DNA from: a virus
Direction: 5' to 3' (one strand)
DNA length: 34,735 bases
IMG/VR virus record: IMGVR_UViG_3300049733_000059
Location: 1-34,735 of that record
Shown here piece by piece: positions 7,862-15,778 of the stretch (the stretch's first letter is position 1; each line of letters starts with the position of its first letter). Made by a program: the position numbers and the translations under genes. The notes beneath the pieces are model-generated. The model was not told where the DNA came from. It was given only the letters and a program-made list of their open reading frames with translations, and ran no database searches.

Positions 7862-9967
7862 TCAGAGCCCAGCGGCCCGGAAATAGTTGTCGATGCCCTG
7901 CTGCTCGGCGGTGTTCGACAGCGATGCGTAGCCGAGGCCGAGCTGTGACAACTGTAGTTCGCGCTCTTGTGCGAGCGCCTGAATCCGAAACGCGAGTTCT
8001 TCCTTGAACTCGCGCCCCGCCTGTGCCAGCTTTTCGCGGTCGATCGCGAAGCCTTCCCGCTGCAGAGCCGCGCCGACGTCGATCCCGTAGCGATCGGTGG
8101 CGTCGTCCATCTGCGCGAGCACGTAATCGGTGAGGAGCTTGTCCCGGGAGATCCCGAGCTCGGTCGCCTTCTGGTTGACCGCTTCGCGCAGGGCCAGCCG
8201 GTCGCCTTGCGCGGCGGCGGCATCGAGCGTCGTCTTCGCGGCGGCCGTCACGTTGTCGCTGCGGAGCCGGGCGGCGTTGAAGGCGTTCTGGCTGTTGAGG
8301 GTCGCGGCCGACTGGCGCAGGGCTTCCTCGCCGCGCCGGCGCGCGCCCTTGCTTTCGACGTAGGCCGCCCCGAGCTGCCCCGCCGCTCGCCGGTCGGCAG
8401 CGTTCGTCTGCGCGGCCGCGACTTCGACGTCCCGGTTGCCACGCATGACCGCCTCGTCCCGCGCGCGGCGCTGCGACGAGCGTTCGGAGGCGAGCCACGG
8501 CGACCCGGCAATCCCCGCGTCGTAGCCCATGCCGATGAGGTCCTCGTCCGCCTGGCGCAAGAGGTCGGCCTGCTCTTCGCGGTTGCGCGCCTGGAGCTGC
8601 GCAATCGTCTTCGCGTCCATCGACTCCGGGTTCCGCAGAATCGACGCGATGAGGCTCTCGGTATCGCCCTCGAGCGGGCCGACGCCCATGTCCCCGGTGG
8701 CGTACGTCTCCGGCGTGTAGGTGCCCATCGACCCGAGCAGTTGGTTGTAGTCGAAGGACGGGACGTCCGTCGGAATCTCCCCCGGGGTGTAGGTCGGCGC
8801 GGTCATCCAGGCCGGCGCGGCACCAGCGCCACCACCAGGCCCGGCCGGCGTGCCCGTGGTGCTCCCGCCGCCGGTCGCGAGGGGGTGGTTGTAGGGCACC
8901 TGTTGGCCGTTGCTGAGGGTGACCCAGAAGCCCGGGTCGGACGGGCCAAGCGTCACGCCGGCCGCCCCCTGTGCGGTCCCTGGTGCGGCGAGGTCTGTGC
9001 CGCCAGTCACGCGCATCGCCCCTGCATCGTCGGCTCCAGGCTCGATCCACTGCGGCAGGGCTGAGCCCTCGATGTCTTGAATCGTGTCAATCCAGAGTGG
9101 GCCCTTCCCGTCGCCCGCGTCGAAGAGGATCTTTTCCCCTCGCACCTCGAGCACGTCCCCGCCCATCGATTCGAGCTCGGGAATCATCGCCGTGAGCGTC
9201 TGCTCGGCCAGCGCCTTCCGGCTCGCTTCGTCAGGGATGCTCTGCAATTGCGCGGAAAGGGTCTGCAGGTTGTCGAGCGCGGCATACTTCGGGCTCTGAT
9301 GTCCGGCCGCCACCTTGGCCGCATCCCAGCCCGACGGCACGCTCCCGGTGCTCGAGGCGCTCACGGTGCCGGTCGGTGTCGTCACCGCGCCGCCAGGGCC
9401 CGCGATGCCGGCGCCGAGCAGGTCCGACCCGACGACGCCACTGTTCAGGCCACCCGTGCGCGCGTCCACGCCCCCGCCGACGGTGTAGCGGCGCCCATCC
9501 ACGACGAGGACGTCCCCGTCCCACTTCACGTCATGGCCGGCTGCCGAGAACTCGCTGTACAGGCTGCGGGCCAGCGCGTCGCGCGCCTGCGCCTGCTGCA
9601 TCGGGTCGCTCGTCGCCCGGATGGCGTCGAGGAACTGCGTGTACTTGCTGCTCGTGTCCCCTGCGCCACCGGTCGCGGTGCCGGTCTGCGTGCCCACGGT
9701 CGCCGTGCCCGTGCTGGGCGGCTGATAGGTGGGCTGATACGTGGACTCGGCCACGCCGGACCCTGGGCCCACGCTGTAGGGGGTCGCCTGCGGCTGGTCG
9801 ACGCGGTCTGAAAAGTCGAGCAGGTCCGTGCCACCCGGTTGCTTTGTCGAGGACAGCGACGTCACCGACGGCGCGAGCGTGGCGGCGCTCGTCTGGCTGC
9901 CGAAGAATCCGGAGGCGTACGGGTCCTCCAGTTCGTCATCGTCGCCGGGCTGCCGATAGGCGAGCAT
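7862..9967 (-). CDS. Putative internal virion/ejection protein, 701 aa
   Basis: The N-terminal half (about 1-400) is Gly/Thr/Ser-rich linker holding two small folded units that look related. Each has a helix followed by a strand pattern: VKWDGDVLVVDGRRYTV near residue 145, and GGDVLEVRGEKILFDAG near residue 265. The C-terminal half (about 450-701) is almost entirely charged, Ala-rich helix. This layout is common in podovirus core or ejection proteins. The gene follows another such protein by 17 nt and precedes the RGQD-repeat protein by 10 nt. No membrane segment or catalytic motif is visible. A longer-than-average open frame on the same strand (7326-9050) overlaps it but has shadow-like Arg-rich composition. 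Confidence 0.85.
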   Translation of the reverse strand: MLAYRQPGDDDELEDPYASGFFGSQTSAATLAPSVTSLSSTKQPGGTDLLDFSDRVDQPQATPYSVGPGSGVAESTYQPTYQPPSTGTATVGTQTGTATGGAGDTSSKYTQFLDAIRATSDPMQQAQARDALARSLYSEFSAAGHDVKWDGDVLVVDGRRYTVGGGVDARTGGLNSGVVGSDLLGAGIAGPGGAVTTPTGTVSASSTGSVPSGWDAAKVAAGHQSPKYAALDNLQTLSAQLQSIPDEASRKALAEQTLTAMIPELESMGGDVLEVRGEKILFDAGDGKGPLWIDTIQDIEGSALPQWIEPGADDAGAMRVTGGTDLAAPGTAQGAAGVTLGPSDPGFWVTLSNGQQVPYNHPLATGGGSTTGTPAGPGGGAGAAPAWMTAPTYTPGEIPTDVPSFDYNQLLGSMGTYTPETYATGDMGVGPLEGDTESLIASILRNPESMDAKTIAQLQARNREEQADLLRQADEDLIGMGYDAGIAGSPWLASERSSQRRARDEAVMRGNRDVEVAAAQTNAADRRAAGQLGAAYVESKGARRRGEEALRQSAATLNSQNAFNAARLRSDNVTAAAKTTLDAAAAQGDRLALREAVNQKATELGISRDKLLTDYVLAQMDDATDRYGIDVGAALQREGFAIDREKLAQAGREFKEELAFRIQALAQERELQLSQLGLGYASLSNTAEQQGIDNYFRAAGL

Positions 9968-9983
9968 GGGTCCTGCTCCGTTC

Positions 9984-10691
9984 TCAGGCCGCGCCCTGGC
10001 GCGCGCCGCGAATGCTGTTCAGGATGGCATACAGCCCGGCTTCGCCGACGTAGCGATGCCCTGGCCGCCATCCGATGTTCTGCAAGTGGGTCGACACTTC
10101 CTCGTCGCTCGGCGTGCGACCGAGCTCCTGCTCGTAGGCGTTGCGGATGACTTGCCGGGCGTCTGCGATGCTCAGATCACCGTGCTCGTTGGCGCGATCG
10201 AGGCCGAGCGCGTAGTTCGTCACCGGCGCCGCCGCGCTCGTCGCTGCGGTCGGCTGCTTCGTCGCGGCCGACGTCACCAGGTCGAGTACGCCTGTCTGGC
10301 CGTAGTTCGCGGGGTTCGTCATCGTCGGCGCCGTGCGCCCGCTGGCGACGTCCTTGAAGAGCAGGCCGGCATAGTCGCGCATCGTCTGCGACGGCTGGAA
10401 CGCCCCGCCGACCGACCCGGTGTAGGGCGCCACGTTCGACGGCGGGCTGATGGTCCGCCGGCCGTAGTTCTGCAGGAAGTCCAGGGCCGCGAGGTTCTTG
10501 CCCTGTGCGGCCTGAGCGCGGAACGGATCGAGCTGACTTTCGGCGAGCGCCGTCCGCCGGATGTCCTGCGCCTCGGTCAGCGCGCGGTCATCCGTCGCGA
10601 GCTGCTGCTGCGTCTTGCGGTCCTTGGCACTCGACGCCGCCGAGAGGCCGGCGCCAGCCGCCATGATGAGAGGAATCAGCCATGCAGGCAT
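9984..10691 (-). CDS. Putative ejection/core protein with N-terminal hydrophobic segment
   Basis: I place the start at the ATG at 10691 (MPAWLIPLIMAAGAG), because GGAG lies nine bases upstream. A GTG at 10715 would add eight residues and overlap the previous gene. The 235-residue product has a hydrophobic segment at residues 3-18, then a charged helix with KTQQQLATDDRALTEAQ. The C-terminal region has a YEQELGRTPSDEE motif followed by YVGEAGLYAILNSIRG, a helical module of a type often seen in podovirus ejection proteins. It precedes the 701-residue ejection-type protein by 17 nt. Its role is inferred from these features and position. The hydrophobic segment could insert in the host membrane during DNA delivery. 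Confidence 0.8.
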   Translation of the reverse strand: MPAWLIPLIMAAGAGLSAASSAKDRKTQQQLATDDRALTEAQDIRRTALAESQLDPFRAQAAQGKNLAALDFLQNYGRRTISPPSNVAPYTGSVGGAFQPSQTMRDYAGLLFKDVASGRTAPTMTNPANYGQTGVLDLVTSAATKQPTAATSAAAPVTNYALGLDRANEHGDLSIADARQVIRNAYEQELGRTPSDEEVSTHLQNIGWRPGHRYVGEAGLYAILNSIRGARQGAA

Positions 10692-10707
10692 GGGAGTCGT
10701 CTCCGTG

Positions 10708-10926
10708 TCATCCACCGAACGGACGCGCCTTCGGGCGTACCGCGCGCCCGTTGTCGCCGTCTTCGAGCTTCTCGACGCGATCGAGGATCGTCGCGAGGCG
10801 CTCGTTGAGCAGATCGAGGCGGCCTTCGAGGCGCGTGATGAACCGCGTCACCATTGTCAGATTGGCGATGAGCGCCAGCACCACCCCAACCATACCGAAG
10901 ATCGCAAGGACTGTCGGCATCTCCAT
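10708..10926 (-). CDS. Small membrane protein with coiled coil; holin-like candidate
   Basis: This protein has 72 residues: one transmembrane segment at about 5-27 (VLAIFGMVGVVLALIANLTMV), then an amphipathic helix rich in Leu, Arg and Glu that looks like a coiled coil, and a basic tail. A GGGGGA sequence six bases before the ATG at 10926 supports the start. One membrane span plus a charged helix fits small phage lysis proteins or membrane-anchored accessory proteins. No endolysin is in the window, so a lysis function is only a suggestion. The stop is close to the next gene's start, which implies co-translation. Confidence 0.7.
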   Translation of the reverse strand: MEMPTVLAIFGMVGVVLALIANLTMVTRFITRLEGRLDLLNERLATILDRVEKLEDGDNGRAVRPKARPFGG

Positions 10927-10954
10927 GATCCATCCCCCGGCGAGAAGGAAGCCG

Positions 10955-11254
10955 TCAGGGCTTCGCTACGCCGGTCGCTGGCTTCGCCTCGAGCGCGCCG
11001 GTCTGCCCGTTGAACGTATAGCCCGGATGCGCCCGCTCGAGGTCCCGTGTCAGGCCCTCGAGGTCGGCGCGTAATGCCTCCGTGTTGATGCGCGTCCGCA
11101 GAGGCGCGAGCTCGACGCGGCAGGCGTCGGCCTGCGCGATGGCCTGCACGAGCTGCGACTTCAAGCGGTAGTTCTCCCACCGCAGCGCCTCGACGTCTGA
11201 GAGCGCCGGCGCTGGGGCCACTTGAAGCATCAGGAACAAGAGCAGGGCGCCCAT
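10955..11254 (-). CDS. Small coiled-coil protein with N-terminal signal or anchor; spanin-like candidate
   Basis: The product is 99 residues. The first 18 (MGALLLFLMLQVAPAPAL) form a short hydrophobic leader or anchor. Residues 20-75 are a heptad-like charged helix with one Cys, and the C-terminus contains HPGYTFNGQTG, then an Ala/Lys/Pro tail. The layout, an N-terminal anchor followed by a periplasmic-type coiled coil, resembles inner-membrane spanin components, but no partner outer-membrane lipoprotein (lipobox) is seen nearby. The ATG overlaps the stop of the fibre-like gene (TGATG). It lies between that gene and the holin-like candidate, so a lysis pair is possible but unproven. Confidence 0.7.
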   Translation of the reverse strand: MGALLLFLMLQVAPAPALSDVEALRWENYRLKSQLVQAIAQADACRVELAPLRTRINTEALRADLEGLTRDLERAHPGYTFNGQTGALEAKPATGVAKP

Positions 11255-12276
11255 CAGTTACAGACCCATCCTCCGTTGATGCGCTTGGCGATTGCCCCCG
11301 TGCTGCTTCCAGCGCAGGGGTTCGCGATCGTGCAGTCCGTGCAGTAATACAGGGTCCCGTTCGCCGGCGAGCCAAGACCGGCGAAGCTCTGCGTCGCGAG
11401 CGTGATCTTCTCCGTGAGCAGGAATCCGGTGCTGCTGTCCACGCTCGCGACCGTCACGCCGTTTTCCGACAGCGTCATCACCCCGCCGCTGTAGGTGAGG
11501 CCGGAGGTCGTTGCACTCGCGAACCGGACGGAGTCGGGCAGATAGAGCCCGTTCGCCGCCACGATGCCGAGGATGTCCGCCGACACCCGATACAGGCCGA
11601 GGTTCGTGTCGCTGCTGAAGCTGATGCCCGGGGTGCCGGACGAGCCGTCCGCCGCGAGAATCTGTCCGCTCGGCGTGATCGTGCCGGTGACGGCGACCGA
11701 ATCGGACAGCGTGAAGCCGGCGCTCGCGCCCACGGCATCAAACGTCACGCCGCCGGCCGATCCGATCCCGATGTTGACGTAGTTGCTCCCGTCGTAGCGG
11801 AACGTCGCCTGCGGATTGGTCGTGCTGGTCACCGTCAGCGTGCCTGTGAGAGCCGTCGCGCCCGTCAGGGTCGTCGTGCCGGTCACGGCCAGCGTGCTAG
11901 ACAGCGTCACCGCGCCGGTGACGGCGAGGGTGCTCGAGAGGGTCGACGCGCCCGTCACGCCGAGTGTGCCGCCGATGGTCGCGTTGCGGCCGAGGAAGAG
12001 GTCCCGCGGCCTGGTCGTGCCGCTCGCACCGAGGTCGTACGTGTTGTCGGGCGAAAACACGAGCGCCCCGGCCATCGTCCCGCCCTGCCGGTTCAGCGCA
12101 GCGCCGTAGATGACGGAGAAGTTGGAGTTGACCTGCGTCGGCGAAATGACGGTGCCGGCCGTGAACGTGTAGGTCGGGCCGGACACTTGTGCCGCGACGA
12201 GCGCCGGCGGGGTCAGCATGCCCAGCAGCAGCAGGCCGATCCGCTTACACGATGTCCGCACGGTCGCTCGAGACAT
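11254..12276 (-). CDS. Tail-fibre-like protein with Sec signal peptide and 12-residue repeats
   Basis: The 340-residue product begins with a basic then hydrophobic leader (MSRATVRTSCKRIGLLLLG), with a plausible signal peptidase I site VAA-Q after residue 29. Residues 80-100 (DLGASGTTRPRDLFLGRNA) match a segment common in phage tail fibres. Residues about 108-155 are four 12-residue repeats of the type TGAxTLSSTLAV, probably a repetitive beta fold. The C-terminus is Cys-rich (YCTDCTIANPCAG, ending GGWVCN). The start overlaps the previous gene by 32 nt, and the SD site is weak; a later ATG at 12219 would remove most of the leader. A fibre with a secretion signal is unusual for a phage. Function is inferred from the repeats and position. 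Confidence 0.8.
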   Translation of the reverse strand: MSRATVRTSCKRIGLLLLGMLTPPALVAAQVSGPTYTFTAGTVISPTQVNSNFSVIYGAALNRQGGTMAGALVFSPDNTYDLGASGTTRPRDLFLGRNATIGGTLGVTGASTLSSTLAVTGAVTLSSTLAVTGTTTLTGATALTGTLTVTSTTNPQATFRYDGSNYVNIGIGSAGGVTFDAVGASAGFTLSDSVAVTGTITPSGQILAADGSSGTPGISFSSDTNLGLYRVSADILGIVAANGLYLPDSVRFASATTSGLTYSGGVMTLSENGVTVASVDSSTGFLLTEKITLATQSFAGLGSPANGTLYYCTDCTIANPCAGSSTGAIAKRINGGWVCN

Positions 12277-12559
12277 AGAACTGCACTCCGATCTGAGTAT
12301 TCGCGTCTGGCGCCGTCATCAGCGCAATGTCAGCGGTCCACGAGGCCATGTCGATATCGTAGGCCGCGCCAGTCTGCCAACAGACGTCGTGTCCGGTCGG
12401 CACGACCCCGAGCCCGTGGGCAATCTGCCGCGTCGCGCCCGCGGTTGGGAACGTCACCGACAGGAGCGGGCCGTACTGCCGCCGGGGCTGCTGCCCAAAT
12501 TCGTTCCGCCGCAGGGCTTCTGCGGTCGGCTGGCTGACGAACGGGTCAGGCCGAGGCAC
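12245..12559 (-). CDS. Small virion-type beta protein (104 aa)
   Basis: I start this gene at the GTG at 12559, where AAAGG lies six bases upstream; longer versions of the frame run through the tail nozzle gene and are shadow sequence. The product begins PRPDPFVSQPTAEALRRNEFG after the initiator. It contains VTFPTAGATRQIAHGLGVVPTG and ends in short strands (IGVQFYVSSDRADIV). An AHGLG-VPTG motif of this kind occurs in small phage tail-associated proteins. It overlaps the end of the nozzle gene by 14 nt and the start of the fibre-like gene by 32 nt, so all three are probably translated together. It may be a tail tip or fibre-attachment component; that is inference. Confidence 0.75.
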   Translation of the reverse strand: MPRPDPFVSQPTAEALRRNEFGQQPRRQYGPLLSVTFPTAGATRQIAHGLGVVPTGHDVCWQTGAAYDIDMASWTADIALMTAPDANTQIGVQFYVSSDRADIV

Positions 12560-14687
12560 TGAGCGCCTTTCGTCGTCGGAGCCAATCGCAGCCGATGCTA
12601 TAGCCAGTGATCTCTGTCGCCTGGTCCGGCTCGTAATTCGAGAATCCGACCTGCACAGCGCGGAAGGCACGCCCCACGCGCACCTTGCGTTGCCGGCGCA
12701 CGACCGTCGACCAGACGCTCGTGCCCCAGATGGCCGAATTCCACAGGGACGCGCCGGTCGCCGCGCTGAAGTCCGCCGTCCGTGATGTGATCGGGCCCTC
12801 GCCTTCGTCGAACCGTAGCACGACCTGAATGGTATGCGACGGGAGGATCGTCGTCGTCTCGTCTCCGGCCGGCTTCCATTGCAGGTCGAACCAGCCGGCG
12901 CGTTTGCGCACGCCCGGCGCCCCGCCATCGAGCACAGGGCTCCACCAGTACCAGTCGATCCCGCCGACGAAGATCCGTGCCCCGACGGCCGGAGTCGCGG
13001 CGAGGGGCGGATGGTAGGTGGTGTCGAGGGTCAGGACGGTCGCCGTATTCGAGGCGATACGGTGCCACACCCACGAACCGTCTGCCTGTTGGATGGCGAC
13101 GGGCAGGCCCGCGAGCCCTGCGCCGGTCGTGTAGAACGCGGCACTGTCGCCCGTGATCTGCGTGGTGCTTGGCGGCGTCGGCAGGGCGGCAACTGAGGTC
13201 ATCACTGTGCCGCTCGGCACGCTCTGCCGATCCGTTTCGAAGAGTCGATGGACGCGCCCCCAGAGGTCGCCACAGAACAGGCCGGACGCCGCATTGTTCG
13301 GCGTGTAGTGCGTCAGCGCCCCGTACTCCAGGCCGGTGATCGGCGGGAGCCACGTCTCGAGCCCGTAGTGATAGGCGAGCAGCGTCCGGTTCCGGCCGAC
13401 GTACTCGGTCCCGATGGACCACACGATCAAGCTGTGTGCCTCGTCGTGTGCGACGCGAATCTGCCGGGTATTCGTCACACGCTCGAGGGTTGCGTCGATG
13501 CGGTAGTCGGCCAGCCCTTCCCAGACGTTGAGGTTCGTCCGATAGGGTCCTTTCACCTCGTCCCAGGCGTAGAGGTAGTCGCCGACGGCGATCGTCGCCT
13601 CAACGCTGACGGTCCCGTAATCCGGGCTGAGCTCGCGAATCTCGAAGGGGAGCCGCGACCCTTCCAGGTAGAAGCTCCGCGTCGGCTTCATGATCACGCA
13701 ATAGGTGCCGAAGCTCACGACCGCGCGCACGCCTTTGCCATCGCCCGGAGACACCTTAAAGATGTCCTTCGGGTTCCACGACTCGCAATCGTGCTGTTTC
13801 GACACGTGCATGTCGGAGCCGTCCTCGACGAATCCGACCACGAAGCCCTTCCACACGCCCATGGCGGCAAAGTTGACAGTCGGCGGGTCGTTCGCGCTGT
13901 TGAGCGGGAGGGGGTCGACGCGTGTCCCATCCGTCACCGCCTCGGTGTAGGTGGGCACGCCGTAGATCACCGTCGCGACACGCATCCAGTAGGCTTCGGA
14001 CGTGTCCTCCCGGCGCACGTAGATCCGGTAGTGCGTCACGTTGGACGGTGGCGACCCTGTCGGTGCGGTGTGTGTGCGCGTCTGATTGGTCAGGACGAGG
14101 CTCGCCGTGGCGTCCGTCGATGGGCTGCTCTCGTGGTCGTGCGTCTGGTCGTACCAGGTGTAGCGCGCGCTGTAGGTGCCGGTGACGCCGGGCCCGGTCC
14201 CGGCGGTCATCGCCGTGACGCCGGTGGGCTTCACGAAGCCGACGTCTCGGACGGTCGCCCCGTCCCAGAGCTGCTGTTTCGACCCGTCGTGCAGGAACGC
14301 CTGATTCTTGAACAGCACCGCGCGCCCGGGGTTGCCGGCGACGTAGCCCGTCGCGCCGCTGATGGCCGTGAAGCTGTCGATTTCGTCGTAGCGATACCAG
14401 GCGCCGCCCCACTTCCCGAGCAGTTGGCTTGTGCCGGCCTCGCGCGTGTAGGGGATGAGCCCGTCGCAGCCCGTGCTCGCCACCACCGCAGACGGCGTCA
14501 CGAGGCGCGAGCCTGGCGCGCGCCGAAGGGTCGCCCGCCGCTTGCCGTGCAGTTCCACCGACCCGAAGAAGCAGTTCCGCGCATCCGGCGACGCGCCTGG
14601 ATCGAGCGTGTCGCTCTCCGGGCTGTCCAGATAGCCCGGCGAAAAGTCGCGCGTGCCGAGCGTCAGGTCGGGCACGTCGTAGCTCAT
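12546..14687 (-). CDS. Putative tail nozzle protein (tail tubular protein B-like)
   Basis: This 713-residue protein is beta-rich throughout, with repeated blade-like segments, for example ATGYVAGNPGRAVLFKNQ, VWKGFVVGFVEDGSD and TYCVIMKPTRSFYLEG. Between residues 150 and 260 it carries a fibronectin-like stretch (YSARYTWYDQTHDHESSPS, then VTHYRIYVRREDT). This combination is typical of the nozzle protein that closes podovirus tails. It directly follows the tail adaptor candidate with a 4-nt ATGA overlap, the same order as tail tubular proteins A and B in T7-like phages. I rely on architecture and order, not on a recognised signature. Confidence 0.75.
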   Translation of the reverse strand: MSYDVPDLTLGTRDFSPGYLDSPESDTLDPGASPDARNCFFGSVELHGKRRATLRRAPGSRLVTPSAVVASTGCDGLIPYTREAGTSQLLGKWGGAWYRYDEIDSFTAISGATGYVAGNPGRAVLFKNQAFLHDGSKQQLWDGATVRDVGFVKPTGVTAMTAGTGPGVTGTYSARYTWYDQTHDHESSPSTDATASLVLTNQTRTHTAPTGSPPSNVTHYRIYVRREDTSEAYWMRVATVIYGVPTYTEAVTDGTRVDPLPLNSANDPPTVNFAAMGVWKGFVVGFVEDGSDMHVSKQHDCESWNPKDIFKVSPGDGKGVRAVVSFGTYCVIMKPTRSFYLEGSRLPFEIRELSPDYGTVSVEATIAVGDYLYAWDEVKGPYRTNLNVWEGLADYRIDATLERVTNTRQIRVAHDEAHSLIVWSIGTEYVGRNRTLLAYHYGLETWLPPITGLEYGALTHYTPNNAASGLFCGDLWGRVHRLFETDRQSVPSGTVMTSVAALPTPPSTTQITGDSAAFYTTGAGLAGLPVAIQQADGSWVWHRIASNTATVLTLDTTYHPPLAATPAVGARIFVGGIDWYWWSPVLDGGAPGVRKRAGWFDLQWKPAGDETTTILPSHTIQVVLRFDEGEGPITSRTADFSAATGASLWNSAIWGTSVWSTVVRRQRKVRVGRAFRAVQVGFSNYEPDQATEITGYSIGCDWLRRRKALSASA

Positions 14688-15643
14688 CGCGTGAGCACTC
14701 CGAACGGCCGCACCGTCCGCCGGGGCCGGTTGGCGTTGTCGTTACACACCAGATCGACGAGGTGTGGCCGCGGTACCACGCTATCGACCGCGAGGTCGCC
14801 TGTGTTGACGCGCCACTGAATCAACATTTCCTCGAAAATAGCGTTCCACCAGTCATTGGGCAGGGGGTCGGCGTCGTAGAGGAGGCGCTTCGGCCGGCGC
14901 ATGACGGGCACCGCGATCGTGTCTGTCTCGGACGGTTTCGGGTAGACCGTGATCATCCGATGTTCGCGTGCGCTTTCCTCGGGAAACAGCGTTTGGAGCA
15001 CCGTGTCGCTGCTGGTGATGTTCAGCGTGACGGAGCCCACGCTGCTCGTGAACTCCGTCGTCGGGTCGGTGCCGGTCGGATAACTCTTGCCGATACTGTC
15101 CACCCACGACCACGTGCCCACGCTGATGGGTGTCGTGCCGGTCAGCGTCACCTGGTGCCGGCGCTCGTTGCCATTTGCATCGGCCCCCTCGATGGAGACG
15201 AGCACGGTCGTATCGGTATCGCTTGAGGAGACGACTTCGAGGGCTTCTCCATCGACGTCCGGCTGACGACGCACGCCGACGATCCCGCCGAGCTCGTAGC
15301 GGCAGGGCGTGCCGGCCACTTCAAGCGACGTGCCCGCCGAGGGGAAGAGGGCCTGCGCGTCCTCGGTGTCCAGGGGCGTGAGGATGGTCCCGCGCGTGAG
15401 GTTCCTGACCTGTCCCTGTCCCAGCCGGCCGAAGAACTCCGGCATCGCGTAGGACCGCTGGTTAACCACGAGGGTCAGCTCGAGCGGGGCCGGCGATTGG
15501 AAGTCGCGCCAGGGATGCTTCTGCCAAATGGCCTCGACGGCTCGGACGAGGGCGCGCTCGGCGACGTTGCGCGCCGTCGTGTCGCCGTCCTCGCCAACAA
15601 ACCCGAGGAACTCATCGAGGGCCTCGCGCCGGGTTTTGAGCAT
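14684..15643 (-). CDS. Putative tail adaptor protein (tail tubular protein A-like)
   Basis: The product has 319 residues. An N-terminal helical region (MLKTRREALDEFLGFVG, then RALVRAVEAIWQKHPWRDF) leads into LTLVVNQRSYAMPEFFGRLG, a pattern I associate with podovirus head-tail adaptors. The middle, about residues 125-215, is a Thr/Ser/Val-rich beta insertion. The C-terminus returns to helix (DWWNAIFEEMLIQWRVNTGD). It is translationally coupled to the nozzle candidate downstream and follows the 43-residue micro-protein by three bases. Adaptor function is inferred from these features and gene order. Confidence 0.75.
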   Translation of the reverse strand: MLKTRREALDEFLGFVGEDGDTTARNVAERALVRAVEAIWQKHPWRDFQSPAPLELTLVVNQRSYAMPEFFGRLGQGQVRNLTRGTILTPLDTEDAQALFPSAGTSLEVAGTPCRYELGGIVGVRRQPDVDGEALEVVSSSDTDTTVLVSIEGADANGNERRHQVTLTGTTPISVGTWSWVDSIGKSYPTGTDPTTEFTSSVGSVTLNITSSDTVLQTLFPEESAREHRMITVYPKPSETDTIAVPVMRRPKRLLYDADPLPNDWWNAIFEEMLIQWRVNTGDLAVDSVVPRPHLVDLVCNDNANRPRRTVRPFGVLTR

Positions 15644-15646
15644 CCG

Positions 15647-15778
15647 CTAGCCTCGCCGTCTGAACACGGGAATACTCGTCACGTCACGCCCGTCGCGCTT
15701 GAAGCCGGGCGTCGTGTCGGCTGGCGGTCCCGCCCCGCCCGTGTCGCCACCGAGCCACAACAGGAGCCACCAGATCAT
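15647..15778 (-). CDS. 43-residue micro-protein with hydrophobic N-terminus
   Basis: A short frame runs from the ATG at 15778 to the TAG at 15647. It reads MIWWLLLWLGGDTGG at its start, then a Pro/Asp-rich linker, and ends basic (IPVFRRRG). The start overlaps the stop of the upstream signal-peptide protein by ATGA, and the adaptor gene starts three bases after its stop, so it fills the only gap between them exactly. That fit and the coupling are the main evidence that it is real. The first ten residues could be a short membrane segment. I do not recognise a family. Confidence 0.5.
   Translation of the reverse strand: MIWWLLLWLGGDTGGAGPPADTTPGFKRDGRDVTSIPVFRRRG

Noticed and set aside
7326-9050. 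Minus-strand open frame of 574 codons
   Set aside because: It overlaps the 701-residue and 294-residue ejection-type genes in another frame, is extremely Arg/Gly-rich, and has no domain pattern. The overlapped frames are sensible proteins with tight gene spacing.
13248-14819. Plus-strand open frame of 523 codons
   Set aside because: It lies opposite the tail nozzle gene and the end of the adaptor gene. It is rich in Arg, Val and Ala with no domain pattern, as expected for an antisense shadow in GC-rich DNA.
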